Numbered from the stretch's first letter, positions 29,014 through 39,124 are shown. The stretch: 64,000 bases of DNA from Turritopsis dohrnii (GCA_027922465.2 BQMF02000165.1:434001-498000), one strand, 5' to 3'. The notes: generated by a model not told the origin, from the letters alone. Numbers and translations: made by a program.

Positions 29014-29183
29014 CACAGGTTGATGGTAACCATTTTCATAATGTTTTGAGCTCACATGTATACAGACACACAAGCATGTAAAGAGGGATGCCTGCAAGAC
29101 TGATTGTTCTGGAGGCACCGAGACGAGTTCAGGAAGCAGTGGCGTGTCTATAGTGCGCACCAATCCTTTCTTTGCAAAGAAAT

Positions 29184-29256
29184 CGCCCAACGTGGGGCTC
29201 GAACCCACGACCCTGAGATTAAGAGTCTCATGCTCTACCGACTGAGCTAGCCGGGC
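29184..29256 (-). tRNA. tRNA-Lys(CTT), unit 2
   Basis: Copy of the Lys gene of unit 1. Confidence 0.97.
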
Positions 29257-29421
29257 GTGCTTTTCTCGAAGAGACATGATTGAAGCTGCAAATACCTATG
29301 AAAAATGTAGGTCGTGCTTGTTTGCAACCTGCAATATTCTTTGCAACCGTTGCAGCAAACATCCGCTGCACATCCCTCAACTTGGCATGTCAGCATCGTC
29401 GTTCAACAACAATGAACTTGT

Positions 29422-29493
29422 GGGCTCAACCGGGATTCGAACCCGGGGCCTCTCGCACCCAAAGCGAGAATCATACCACTAGACCATTGAGCC
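29422..29493 (-). tRNA. tRNA-Pro(TGG), unit 2
   Basis: Copy of the Pro gene of unit 1. Confidence 0.97.
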
Positions 29494-29651
29494 AACTGAC
29501 AAGGCGTTAACTACTCTCGTGAGTAACCATTTAGCAAGATTTCGAATGAAAGTATCCCTGAAAGACGTTGCAATGAAAGAGGGTGTTTTCCTTTTGCGAA
29601 GTTCTTAATAGGTCTTGGCTCTGCATTTTTGAGGCGGAACGGACATTCGTC

Positions 29652-29733
29652 GACGAGGTGGCCGAGTGGTTAAGGCGATGGACTGCTAATCCATTGGGCT
29701 CTGCCCGCGTGGGTTCGAATCCCATCCTCGTCG
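29652..29733 (+). tRNA. tRNA-Ser(GCT), unit 2
   Basis: Copy of the Ser gene of unit 1. Confidence 0.97.
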
Positions 29734-29742
29734 CGCCATTTC

Positions 29743-29814
29743 GGTTCTATGGTGTAATGGTTAGCACTCTGGACTTTGAATCCAGCGATCCGAGTTCAAA
29801 TCTCGGTAGAACCT
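29743..29814 (+). tRNA. tRNA-Gln(TTG), unit 2
   Basis: Copy of the Gln gene of unit 1. Confidence 0.97.
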
Positions 29815-29890
29815 GATGCTTGTTTTCACGTACGCGAGTCTGAAAACAACTTGCAGGTGTTATCGATTTGAACAGACACGAAAAGGACAG

Positions 29891-29962
29891 TGACCCTGAC
29901 GTGAATTGAACACGCAACCTTCTGAACTGGAGTCAGACGCGCTACCATTGCGCCACAGAGTC
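29891..29962 (-). tRNA. tRNA-Trp(CCA), unit 2
   Basis: Copy of the Trp gene of unit 1. Confidence 0.96.
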
Positions 29963-30038
29963 GTTGTTTTCCAAATGAAGGCAGCAATTGCTAAGTGGCA
30001 TGGCAGATGGATGGGAACACGACGGGATTAAAAGGTCA

Positions 30039-30111
30039 TGTTTCCGCCCGGGCTCGAACCGGGGACCTTGCGCGTGTTAGGCGCACGTGATAACCACTAC
30101 ACTACGGAAAC
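30039..30111 (-). tRNA. tRNA-Val(AAC), unit 3
   Basis: Copy of the Val gene of unit 1. Confidence 0.97.
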
Positions 30112-30216
30112 GCTCGGACGCAATGGAGCAGCCAATTTGGGAGATGTCATATGATGTCATTTCGATGTGAATTGACATCTGCGTAAACCAAGGGAACATA
30201 GGATGCGCAAGCTGCA

Positions 30217-30290
30217 GCCGCTGTGGCGCAATGGACTAGCGCGTTGGACTTCTAATTCAAAGGTTGTGGGTTCGACTCCCATCAGCGGTG
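30217..30290 (+). tRNA. tRNA-Arg(TCT), unit 3
   Basis: Copy of the Arg gene of unit 1. Confidence 0.96.
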
Positions 30291-30460
30291 CACAGGTTGA
30301 TGGTAACCATTTTCATAATGTTTTGAGCTCACATGTATACAGACACACAAGCATGTAAAGAGGGATGCCTGCAAGACTGATTGTTCTGGAGGCACCGAGA
30401 CGAGTTCAGGAAGCAGTGGCGTGTCTATAGTGCGCACCAATCCTTTCTTTGCAAAGAAAT

Positions 30461-30533
30461 CGCCCAACGTGGGGCTCGAACCCACGACCCTGAGATTAAG
30501 AGTCTCATGCTCTACCGACTGAGCTAGCCGGGC
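30461..30533 (-). tRNA. tRNA-Lys(CTT), unit 3
   Basis: Copy of the Lys gene of unit 1. Confidence 0.97.
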
Positions 30534-30698
30534 GTGCTTTTCTCGAAGAGACATGATTGAAGCTGCAAATACCTATGAAAAATGTAGGTCGTGCTTGTTT
30601 GCAACCTGCAATATTCTTTGCAACCGTTGCAGCAAACATCCGCTGCACATCCCTCAACTTGGCATGTCAGCATCGTCGTTCAACAACAATGAACTTGT

Positions 30699-30770
30699 GG
30701 GCTCAACCGGGATTCGAACCCGGGGCCTCTCGCACCCAAAGCGAGAATCATACCACTAGACCATTGAGCC
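30699..30770 (-). tRNA. tRNA-Pro(TGG), unit 3
   Basis: Copy of the Pro gene of unit 1. Confidence 0.97.
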
Positions 30771-30928
30771 AACTGACAAGGCGTTAACTACTCTCGTGAG
30801 TAACCATTTAGCAAGATTTCGAATGAAAGTATCCCTGAAAGACGTTGCAATGAAAGAGGGTGTTTTCCTTTTGCGAAGTTCTTAATAGGTCTTGGCTCTG
30901 CATTTTTGAGGCGGAACGGACATTCGTC

Positions 30929-31010
30929 GACGAGGTGGCCGAGTGGTTAAGGCGATGGACTGCTAATCCATTGGGCTCTGCCCGCGTGGGTTCGAATCCC
31001 ATCCTCGTCG
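30929..31010 (+). tRNA. tRNA-Ser(GCT), unit 3
   Basis: Copy of the Ser gene of unit 1. Confidence 0.97.
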
Positions 31011-31019
31011 CGCCATTTC

Positions 31020-31091
31020 GGTTCTATGGTGTAATGGTTAGCACTCTGGACTTTGAATCCAGCGATCCGAGTTCAAATCTCGGTAGAACCT
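31020..31091 (+). tRNA. tRNA-Gln(TTG), unit 3
   Basis: Copy of the Gln gene of unit 1. Confidence 0.97.
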
Positions 31092-31167
31092 GATGCTTGT
31101 TTTCACGTACGCGAGTCTGAAAACAACTTGCAGGTGTTATCGATTTGAACAGACACGAAAAGGACAG

Positions 31168-31239
31168 TGACCCTGACGTGAATTGAACACGCAACCTTCT
31201 GAACTGGAGTCAGACGCGCTACCATTGCGCCACAGAGTC
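31168..31239 (-). tRNA. tRNA-Trp(CCA), unit 3
   Basis: Copy of the Trp gene of unit 1. Confidence 0.96.
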
Positions 31240-31315
31240 GTTGTTTTCCAAATGAAGGCAGCAATTGCTAAGTGGCATGGCAGATGGATGGGAACACGAC
31301 GGGATTAAAAGGTCA

Positions 31316-31388
31316 TGTTTCCGCCCGGGCTCGAACCGGGGACCTTGCGCGTGTTAGGCGCACGTGATAACCACTACACTACGGAAAC
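31316..31388 (-). tRNA. tRNA-Val(AAC), unit 4
   Basis: Copy of the Val gene of unit 1. Confidence 0.97.
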
Positions 31389-31493
31389 GCTCGGACGCAA
31401 TGGAGCAGCCAATTTGGGAGATGTCATATGATGTCATTTCGATGTGAATTGACATCTGCGTAAACCAAGGGAACATAGGATGCGCAAGCTGCA

Positions 31494-31567
31494 GCCGCTG
31501 TGGCGCAATGGACTAGCGCGTTGGACTTCTAATTCAAAGGTTGTGGGTTCGACTCCCATCAGCGGTG
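31494..31567 (+). tRNA. tRNA-Arg(TCT), unit 4
   Basis: Copy of the Arg gene of unit 1. Confidence 0.96.
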
Positions 31568-31737
31568 CACAGGTTGATGGTAACCATTTTCATAATGTTT
31601 TGAGCTCACATGTATACAGACACACAAGCATGTAAAGAGGGATGCCTGCAAGACTGATTGTTCTGGAGGCACCGAGACGAGTTCAGGAAGCAGTGGCGTG
31701 TCTATAGTGCGCACCAATCCTTTCTTTGCAAAGAAAT

Positions 31738-31810
31738 CGCCCAACGTGGGGCTCGAACCCACGACCCTGAGATTAAGAGTCTCATGCTCTACCGACTGAG
31801 CTAGCCGGGC
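31738..31810 (-). tRNA. tRNA-Lys(CTT), unit 4
   Basis: Copy of the Lys gene of unit 1. Confidence 0.97.
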
Positions 31811-31975
31811 GTGCTTTTCTCGAAGAGACATGATTGAAGCTGCAAATACCTATGAAAAATGTAGGTCGTGCTTGTTTGCAACCTGCAATATTCTTTGCAA
31901 CCGTTGCAGCAAACATCCGCTGCACATCCCTCAACTTGGCATGTCAGCATCGTCGTTCAACAACAATGAACTTGT

Positions 31976-32047
31976 GGGCTCAACCGGGATTCGAACCCGG
32001 GGCCTCTCGCACCCAAAGCGAGAATCATACCACTAGACCATTGAGCC
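31976..32047 (-). tRNA. tRNA-Pro(TGG), unit 4
   Basis: Copy of the Pro gene of unit 1. Confidence 0.97.
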
Positions 32048-32205
32048 AACTGACAAGGCGTTAACTACTCTCGTGAGTAACCATTTAGCAAGATTTCGAA
32101 TGAAAGTATCCCTGAAAGACGTTGCAATGAAAGAGGGTGTTTTCCTTTTGCGAAGTTCTTAATAGGTCTTGGCTCTGCATTTTTGAGGCGGAACGGACAT
32201 TCGTC

Positions 32206-32287
32206 GACGAGGTGGCCGAGTGGTTAAGGCGATGGACTGCTAATCCATTGGGCTCTGCCCGCGTGGGTTCGAATCCCATCCTCGTCG
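32206..32287 (+). tRNA. tRNA-Ser(GCT), unit 4
   Basis: Copy of the Ser gene of unit 1. Confidence 0.97.
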
Positions 32288-32296
32288 CGCCATTTC

Positions 32297-32368
32297 GGTT
32301 CTATGGTGTAATGGTTAGCACTCTGGACTTTGAATCCAGCGATCCGAGTTCAAATCTCGGTAGAACCT
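32297..32368 (+). tRNA. tRNA-Gln(TTG), unit 4
   Basis: Copy of the Gln gene of unit 1. Confidence 0.97.
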
Positions 32369-32444
32369 GATGCTTGTTTTCACGTACGCGAGTCTGAAAA
32401 CAACTTGCAGGTGTTATCGATTTGAACAGACACGAAAAGGACAG

Positions 32445-32516
32445 TGACCCTGACGTGAATTGAACACGCAACCTTCTGAACTGGAGTCAGACGCGCTACC
32501 ATTGCGCCACAGAGTC
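32445..32516 (-). tRNA. tRNA-Trp(CCA), unit 4
   Basis: Copy of the Trp gene of unit 1. Confidence 0.96.
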
Positions 32517-32592
32517 GTTGTTTTCCAAATGAAGGCAGCAATTGCTAAGTGGCATGGCAGATGGATGGGAACACGACGGGATTAAAAGGTCA

Positions 32593-32665
32593 TGTTTCCG
32601 CCCGGGCTCGAACCGGGGACCTTGCGCGTGTTAGGCGCACGTGATAACCACTACACTACGGAAAC
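32593..32665 (-). tRNA. tRNA-Val(AAC), unit 5
   Basis: Copy of the Val gene of unit 1. Confidence 0.97.
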
Positions 32666-32770
32666 GCTCGGACGCAATGGAGCAGCCAATTTGGGAGATG
32701 TCATATGATGTCATTTCGATGTGAATTGACATCTGCGTAAACCAAGGGAACATAGGATGCGCAAGCTGCA

Positions 32771-32844
32771 GCCGCTGTGGCGCAATGGACTAGCGCGTTG
32801 GACTTCTAATTCAAAGGTTGTGGGTTCGACTCCCATCAGCGGTG
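32771..32844 (+). tRNA. tRNA-Arg(TCT), unit 5
   Basis: Copy of the Arg gene of unit 1. Confidence 0.96.
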
Positions 32845-33014
32845 CACAGGTTGATGGTAACCATTTTCATAATGTTTTGAGCTCACATGTATACAGACAC
32901 ACAAGCATGTAAAGAGGGATGCCTGCAAGACTGATTGTTCTGGAGGCACCGAGACGAGTTCAGGAAGCAGTGGCGTGTCTATAGTGCGCACCAATCCTTT
33001 CTTTGCAAAGAAAT

Positions 33015-33087
33015 CGCCCAACGTGGGGCTCGAACCCACGACCCTGAGATTAAGAGTCTCATGCTCTACCGACTGAGCTAGCCGGGC
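33015..33087 (-). tRNA. tRNA-Lys(CTT), unit 5
   Basis: Copy of the Lys gene of unit 1; last Lys copy in the array. Confidence 0.97.
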
Positions 33088-33252
33088 GTGCTTTTCTCGA
33101 AGAGACATGATTGAAGCTGCAAATACCTATGAAAAATGTAGGTCGTGCTTGTTTGCAACCTGCAATATTCTTTGCAACCGTTGCAGCAAACATCCGCTGC
33201 ACATCCCTCAACTTGGCATGTCAGCATCGTCGTTCAACAACAATGAACTTGT

Positions 33253-33324
33253 GGGCTCAACCGGGATTCGAACCCGGGGCCTCTCGCACCCAAAGCGAGA
33301 ATCATACCACTAGACCATTGAGCC
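33253..33324 (-). tRNA. tRNA-Pro(TGG), unit 5
   Basis: Copy of the Pro gene of unit 1; last Pro copy in the array. Confidence 0.97.
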
Positions 33325-33482
33325 AACTGACAAGGCGTTAACTACTCTCGTGAGTAACCATTTAGCAAGATTTCGAATGAAAGTATCCCTGAAAGACGTT
33401 GCAATGAAAGAGGGTGTTTTCCTTTTGCGAAGTTCTTAATAGGTCTTGGCTCTGCATTTTTGAGGCGGAACGGACATTCGTC

Positions 33483-33564
33483 GACGAGGTGGCCGAGTGG
33501 TTAAGGCGATGGACTGCTAATCCATTGGGCTCTGCCCGCGTGGGTTCGAATCCCATCCTCGTCG
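33483..33564 (+). tRNA. tRNA-Ser(GCT), unit 5
   Basis: Copy of the Ser gene of unit 1; last Ser copy in the array. Confidence 0.97.
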
Positions 33565-33573
33565 CGCCATTTC

Positions 33574-33645
33574 GGTTCTATGGTGTAATGGTTAGCACTC
33601 TGGACTTTGAATCCAGCGATCCGAGTTCAAATCTCGGTAGAACCT
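33574..33645 (+). tRNA. tRNA-Gln(TTG), unit 5
   Basis: Copy of the Gln gene of unit 1; last Gln copy in the array. Confidence 0.97.
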
Positions 33646-33721
33646 GATGCTTGTTTTCACGTACGCGAGTCTGAAAACAACTTGCAGGTGTTATCGATTT
33701 GAACAGACACGAAAAGGACAG

Positions 33722-33793
33722 TGACCCTGACGTGAATTGAACACGCAACCTTCTGAACTGGAGTCAGACGCGCTACCATTGCGCCACAGAGTC
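33722..33793 (-). tRNA. tRNA-Trp(CCA), unit 5
   Basis: Copy of the Trp gene of unit 1; last Trp copy in the array. Confidence 0.96.
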
Positions 33794-33869
33794 GTTGTTT
33801 TCCAAATGAAGGCAGCAATTGCTAAGTGGCATGGCAGATGGATGGGAACACGACGGGATTAAAAGGTCA

Positions 33870-33942
33870 TGTTTCCGCCCGGGCTCGAACCGGGGACCTT
33901 GCGCGTGTTAGGCGCACGTGATAACCACTACACTACGGAAAC
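33870..33942 (-). tRNA. tRNA-Val(AAC), partial unit 6
   Basis: Unchanged copy of the Val gene. It sits just before the first differences that mark the diverged right edge of the array (from 33958). Confidence 0.96.
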
Positions 33943-34047
33943 GCTCGGACGCAATGGTGCAGGCAATTTGGGAGATGTAATATGATGTCATTTCGATGTG
34001 AATTGACATCTGTGTAAACCAAGGGAACATAGGATGCGCAAGCTGCA

Positions 34048-34121
34048 GCCGCTGTGGCGCAATGGACTAGCGCGTTGGACTTCTAATTCAAAGGTTGTGG
34101 GTTCGACTCCCATCAGCGATG
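34048..34121 (+). tRNA. tRNA-Arg(TCT), partial unit 6, acceptor-stem variant
   Basis: Same as the other Arg copies except that the 3' acceptor strand reads CAGCGAT instead of CAGCGGT. This turns the second base pair from C-G into a C-A mismatch next to the already weak G-T first pair. The A and B boxes and the TCT anticodon are intact. Maturation or charging may be impaired, so it may be a pseudogene at the array edge. Confidence 0.85.
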
Positions 34122-34224
34122 CACAGGTTGATGGTAACCATTTTCATAATGTTTTGAGCTCACATGTATACAGACACACAAGCACGTAAAGAGGGATGCC
34201 TGCAAGACTGATTGAACAGATAGT

Positions 34225-34650
34225 AGACAGAACAGATAGCTAACAAACGTAGAAAGTAATAAGAAAGTCTGATCTGTGCTTTACTGACACGAAAAACATA
34301 TCTATTTTCAAGTGCCAAAGTTCATTGATTCAGTACCATAAAAGTAACTAAAAGTCCCAGTTTTATGTAGATCTATTTGATTAATATCCATTCCTTCATC
34401 AATTAAGTGATAAAATGTCAAAGAAAACGTATTTTAAATGTATGTGATTGAAAACCTTCGAAAATTCAAAAGGCTGCGTTCGTTCATTAGAAAGTATATT
34501 GAGTTTTTAGTGGGGACTCGCATACTCTAAATCGTAGGCTAAAAACTGCCGTTTCGGCCGGAGTAGTAGTAGTAGGAGTAGTAGTAGGAGTAGTAGTAGG
34601 AGGAGTCCAAGGGTGTTTTAATACGGTATTCGCTTACGCTGCTACCGTAA
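34225..34650 (+). repeat. ACGGTAGCAGC-family repeat, truncated copy A
   Basis: From AGACAGAACAGATAGCTAAC to GCTGCTACCGTAA, this is nearly identical to 60924-61346. It is inserted, or truncated, within about 10 bases of the tRNA array's right edge. It contains a GTA/GGA trinucleotide run at 34561-34606 just after TTTCGGCCGG. The left half of the full element (see 60514-61346) is missing. Confidence 0.85.
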
Positions 34651-34743
34651 TTAATGAGATTACAAAGAAAATTCATGATAATTGACGGAAATTTTTCAAA
34701 GTTCTTAGAACTCCAAAGTTTATTTCATTAATTTTTACCTTAC

Positions 34744-34973
34744 CGTATAGCTAATACCCTCTCGTTAGATTGTAAACATTGTTCATCAAAGGGAGAAAGT
34801 CTAAAAAGACGAATTTTCCCAGATTTCCACAACTCAACATGATTAACAACGGAAATTTTAACTTGCTCCAATAATTTCACTGTTAACTCTTCATATGTTA
34901 GAGATAATGTTAAGTAATTATCGTGAATAAACGCAGCTTTAACTTTTTCAAACATACTTCGTGGAGAAGCCAT
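34744..34973 (-). CDS. Candidate first coding exon of an unrecognised gene
   Basis: On the minus strand an ATG at 34973 in the context AAAATGG opens a frame of about 76 codons (MASPRSMFEKVKAAF ... LYEELTV-like middle ... SPFDEQCLQSNERVLAI). It ends at a good splice donor (CG/GTAAGG at 34743-34742). The composition looks like a soluble, mixed-charge protein, and I do not recognise the family. No continuing exon is seen downstream, where the MITE copy and tRNA array lie, so the gene may be cut off by them or have a very long intron. The frame is also open upstream of the ATG to about 35072, so an earlier start is possible. Confidence 0.35.
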
Positions 34974-35437
34974 TTTTAAAAGAAATCCCTCGTGTGGTTT
35001 GTGAATCTTAAAAATACTGCTCAATTTAGACTGGATTACTTTTTCCCAATTGGTCCAAAAAATTGCAGTCACGAGACACTAAAAATAAAATTGTGAGGGA
35101 ATTTTTGTCCAGCCTGAATCGGTCAATTGTATTTAAATCTATTGTTGTCTAGAGTTTTAACCAATCAAAAGCCCTCAAATACTTGATTTTTTTATTGCAA
35201 AACGGTCAACATTGTCCTTAGTCTACTTGCTATATGCTTAAAATTAAGAGGCAAGTTCCGCCAAAATACGGATCTCCATTACACACACTGTGCACAATTT
35301 GCAATGAGTATATAATTAGACTATACTACTCTTAACTTGTCAGTGCAGACTATTATCCTGGTTGCCGATACAACCCGCTCAGTGCAAGAACTTTGAGAGG
35401 GCGGCGGGGGAGGCGCTGAAGGGCGTATTCTACCCTG
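34974..35437. other. Nothing recognised
   Basis: AT-rich sequence with no motif apart from the possible upstream extension of the candidate exon and a GC-rich patch at 35397-35420 (GAGGGCGGCGGGGGAGG). Confidence 0.3.
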
Positions 35438-35530
35438 GTTCAGCATAATTTTGCTTGGTTCGAGATGACTGTCTGGTTTTGCATAAGGACTTTAAAAGGA
35501 TCCTATGTCCAAAATGATATGAACCAATAC
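35438..35530 (+). repeat. Direct repeat, copy 1 of 2
   Basis: GGTTCAGCATAATTTTGCTT through ATATGAACCAATA recurs at about 36590-36685 with about 10-15% differences (shared core TTGGTTCGAGATGACT and CTTTAAAAGGATCCT). Copy 1 stops where the CAGGGGCGGATCC terminus begins at 35532. Confidence 0.7.
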
Positions 35531-35836
35531 GCAGGGGCGGATCCAGAATCAAAATCAGTTAAATAATGTTTTTCATAAAATTGTATGAAAAAGGTATTGC
35601 ATTACAATAATCAGAAAATAATCGAAAATATCAAGAGATTCCCGCATCCAATCCGCCCGATCCTTTCTTTCCCCAAAATAGGATTATTATTCTCCCGGCG
35701 AGGCGCGACGCGCGCCATGATGTTAAAAATTAATGTTTTTTACAGCTTGAGTTTATAGGTAGTGATCTCCGCCCCGAAAACGACTTCTCATAGTCACATT
35801 GACAACACAGACTAGTGCCTAACGCTCACCTTAGGT

Positions 35837-36001
35837 GAAGAAAATTTGCCTAAGGAGCCCCGGGTTTACACACTTTAATGAATGAACTGGAAGAAAATTT
35901 GCCTAAGGAGCCATGGGTTTACACACTTTAAATGAATGAACCAGAAGAAAATTTGCCTAAGGTACAACCATGGGTTTACACACTTTATTGAATGAATGGT
36001 C
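35837..36001 (+). repeat. Minisatellite, three ~54-bp copies
   Basis: Three head-to-tail copies start at 35837, 35890 and 35944, each GAAGAAAATTTGCCTAAGG followed by a variable CCATGGG-like part and TTTACACACTTTA(A)TGAATGAA. The third copy carries a 4-base insertion. Confidence 0.9.
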
Positions 36002-36589
36002 ACCAAATCTGCACAAAACGACCGTGGGGGACCTTCGAATTAGACCCAGTTCAACATGGATTCACTAGAAAACATCGTTGCAGCTTTTGATAGCAATAAT
36101 GAAGTATTAATTAGGAAATTTTGAATTCACTTAATATACCTGTTGAAAACTGACTTCAAAATCTAGGAAAAGCATCTTTTTCGAGTTATGTCTCTTCTTT
36201 TGCTTTTGCGAAATGAAAACATTGTGGCTGCTTTAAAGCAAGTGTTTTATTATTTTATGTAATATAAATGATTAGCATGGATTATTAGCACCATAATTCG
36301 TTGACCATAAGTATGACGACAGTTAATTATTAGCTCAGCTATGTATAATAAGTTTGTTTGTGTCAACTGAACCGAAGCCTTTTCTTTATTGATTAATGAT
36401 GTATATAAATATTTTTGGTATCTGTTTCTCTGTTACCCAAAAATGCATCTGTAAATGTTATGGAGTTACGTTTGAATGGCTGAGTTTATAATACACAAAG
36501 TCATTGTTATTTTTCTGAGTTGTTTTGCGTAGGCAGCTGCATGGTTTTTTTAGCACCAGTATCTCTACCTGGTAACTTATTTGTACAGT

Positions 36590-36685
36590 TCAGTATAATT
36601 TTTCTTGGTTCGAGATGACTATCTGGTTTTAAATTTAAGAACTTTAAAAGGATCCTGTGTCCAAAATAATATGAACCAATATGAT
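36590..36685 (+). repeat. Direct repeat, copy 2 of 2
   Basis: Second copy of the sequence at 35438-35530; here it continues into ATGATAGAGATCAAAAAG instead of the hAT-like terminus, giving a view of what may be an unoccupied site. Confidence 0.65.
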
Positions 36686-36799
36686 AGAGATCAAAAAGTC
36701 TCTTGTTAGTATTACTTACTTCCAGTTTCTGAGATATCTATTTAATTTTCGAAATCTTACATTCACTTTATGCAATGCATATTTTTATGATGTATATAA

Positions 36800-36964
36800 C
36801 AGTGACGGATCTAGAGGTATGTCGAAATTTGTGTAAGAGAGCATTAACATAATTTGTGAATTCAATTTATATTACCAATGGGATTATTTGAACACTTTTC
36901 TTTTATGGTTAGATTGCTAACACTCTTTTACACAAATTTCGACATACCTCTAGATCTGCCACTG
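36800..36964. mobile_element. 165-bp hAT-like MITE
   Basis: CAGTGACGGATCTAGAGGTA and about 20 more bases (through TTTGTGTAA) are repeated inverted at 36928-36964, ending CACTG. The terminus is related to CAGGGGCGGATCC at 35532. Flanks are AT-rich (GTATATAA / TATAATAA), so a target duplication cannot be decided. Confidence 0.8.
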
Positions 36965-38917
36965 TATAATAAGATAGTATATAGGTTAAACTTCTCATCG
37001 CAAGTTATCATTAATACTATATCTTTTTAATTTACTATAGAGAGAAAGGGCTTTCACTCTGAGTGAGTGATAAGAAAATGAAGTTATAATATATTGAGAG
37101 TTTATACACATAAATAAAGAATAAAAATCTTATTCTTATACATAATTATACATCATAATTATGTATTGTATGATTTTATGATTTTTAAATCAAAATATCT
37201 GCCCAAGGAAACAGAATTTTCAAAAACTATAAGACTTCTGAAACAACTTTGTGCATTCTATCATCCCTCGAAAAATCATTTTGGATGCAGGAACACTTTA
37301 ACATCTTTGGAGTTATTCTTTCATTTTACAAAAACCTATGTTATGTCTTCTTTTGAAAAAGGTAATTACATAATGTTTTACTTTGACTTCTTGTTTCTTG
37401 AAAAAATGTTGTAGCTGTTATTAAAGTGGAAGCAGTACATAATTTATCTGTTGTTGTGTAGTTTTATATATAGGTTCTTGGACTTGTCTCAGGGATTTCT
37501 GGAAACACCATCTTTTACTAATTGTGGTTGACATAATTATTTAACCATGGATCATTTTTAGGTTAGGGTATACTATTTGATTTCATGAACGCCTAGTGCA
37601 GAAATATGTTTTTATTTTGCTGCCGGATAATGATCAAGGAGCTTGTCTCTAACTTTGATTTTGGTCATTTTACTCTATTTCTTAACATAATTTCTTTTCT
37701 TTTCTTTCTATCTGACCATCTTGACCAGTACATAGATGAAATATCATGTATTTATTTGAGTGCTCCACTGTATCATGGTATAGGTGATTGAGAATTTATT
37801 TATTTGATTCATTACAAGTATGTTTTCATTTGATGGATTCTCCTGTTCATGTACAAGCAATCAAGAAAATGAAGAAGATAACAGATGAAGTAATATATTG
37901 GTTATTTACTTAATCTAAAATCTGGCAGAAAATATTATTTTGGCCTACATAAAGTAGTTCAATACATTCCATTCATACTCAATTAGTTTTATTTTGTTTA
38001 TTTCCCTTATTCCATTAGTGCAACAATACAGGCTTGCATCATAACACTCCTTACGTTAGGACGAATGAATTCGAGTTAATATTTTTTACATTTCAAAAAG
38101 TATGCATTAGATTGGGCGTAAACTGGCGTAAATTTCATCGATTGTGCCCTTATGTGTGTTTGGCAAAAAAAATTTGCCTAACCCTTAAAAAATCCTAGAT
38201 CCGCCCCTGCAGACGTCACTACGCTCCGCACTGGGACGATTGAAAAACCTGTGCTGATAAAAGGGACACTGTATGACGTTGTAAGTAGTACGTAGTATGT
38301 ACATCGAGCATAACAAAAAGGTGGTTTAAAAGGTCTGCTTACGAAGGAAAATATCAAATTGGTTAACGTTCTGGCAGGTTGTATAATTTTTATGAAAATT
38401 TGCACATAAAACAGTTGGAATTTGCTGACGTCAGTCATTTTTCAGACATGAGCTTAATCATGGAGATTTAAAATCGTGTATTTTAAGAATGTTATGTTAT
38501 TTTTGAGACCAGATATATAATTGCGTTTATCACTTGTGTAAGACGTTGTTGTAGGGACAAATACGTTATTCAATAAGGACATTTGTCACAATAAAGGTAA
38601 AAAAAATGTACAAGCACATCTTTTCTGGCATGTTTTTTAATATAGTTGAAGTAATTTTTCTTTTTAAGTTGATAAGGAAGTGAAGTGTAAAACTTTTTAA
38701 ATGTTGTAGCAAGGTATATTAAGAGTCAAAAGTCAAGTATATTTCAAATATATGTCAAGGATCTTTTTCCGACTGCTGTTAAAATGCAAGAAATCATTTC
38801 TGGCAGTCCTGTCACCTAAAGTTTAAATAACACAGAATACTAAAATAAATTTCAAGGAAACGTATTGCAATCAAAAGTTTATTTTGCATATTGTGAATGA
38901 TCGAATCCATTGATGTA
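36965..38917. other. Nothing recognised
   Basis: AT-rich. ORFs at 37166-37414, 37606-37791 and 38178-38438 show only hydrophobic, low-complexity content. One hAT-like terminus lies at 38195-38209. Confidence 0.35.
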
Positions 38918-39124
38918 TCAAACCGCTTTTTTTCTTGGATTCAACATAAATGAGACTTTTGCTTGAGCGCAGTTACGTAAATAGCAAGTCTTAACTTTCT
39001 GATGATGCCAGTAGGGATATTGGGTAATAACAAAACAACTGAAAAGAGAGGTGTATTTATCCATCATTGCAATAACGGAACAGAACGGTTCTTCGTCATT
39101 CCAACAATTGACAGGTGACCATGC
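38918..39124 (-). other. Open, cysteine-containing frame of unknown status
   Basis: The minus strand is open for about 68 codons ending in TGA at 38920-38918. It includes SPVNCWNDEEPFC and KTCYLRNCAQAK. There is no ATG near its start and no good splice acceptor in phase, so it may be a decayed terminal exon. A possible upstream partner is the signal-peptide-like exon at 39261-39402. Unrecognised. Confidence 0.2.

Larger units (their letters stand above)
27415..34214. repeat. Tandem array of a 1277-bp tRNA-gene unit, 5.3 copies
   Basis: The unit of 1277 bp repeats in direct orientation. Each unit carries seven tRNA genes in the order Val(-), Arg(+), Lys(-), Pro(-), Ser(+), Gln(+), Trp(-). Five units appear identical wherever I compared them. 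A sixth is cut after its Val and Arg genes and differs at about six positions, all after 33957. The left edge is TTCCAAATGAAGG at 27415; the right edge is ACTGATTG at 34214, where a MITE family fragment begins within a few bases. Open frames that seem to recur in each unit are by-products of tRNA sequence, not protein genes. Confidence 0.97.
35532..38209. mobile_element. Possible hAT-type element, ends only
   Basis: CAGGGGCGGATCCAG at 35532 and CTAGATCCGCCCCTG ending at 38209 are inverted copies of a terminus common to many animal hAT elements. No 8-bp duplication matches at the flanks, and the interior shows no transposase, so the two ends may come from different copies. The interior holds the minisatellite at 35837, the second direct-repeat copy at about 36590, and a related small MITE at 36800. 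Confidence 0.4.

Noticed and set aside
27728..33647. Sets of 60-90 codon ORFs recurring every 1277 bp in the tRNA array
   Set aside because: They read through tRNA genes (for example LAQSVEHETLNLRVVGSSPT is an out-of-sense reading of tRNA-Lys and GFEPGASRT of tRNA-Pro); they are not protein genes.
35837..36001. Regular repeats considered as a CRISPR-like array
   Set aside because: Only three adjacent ~54-bp copies without unique spacers, in a eukaryotic genome; it is a minisatellite.
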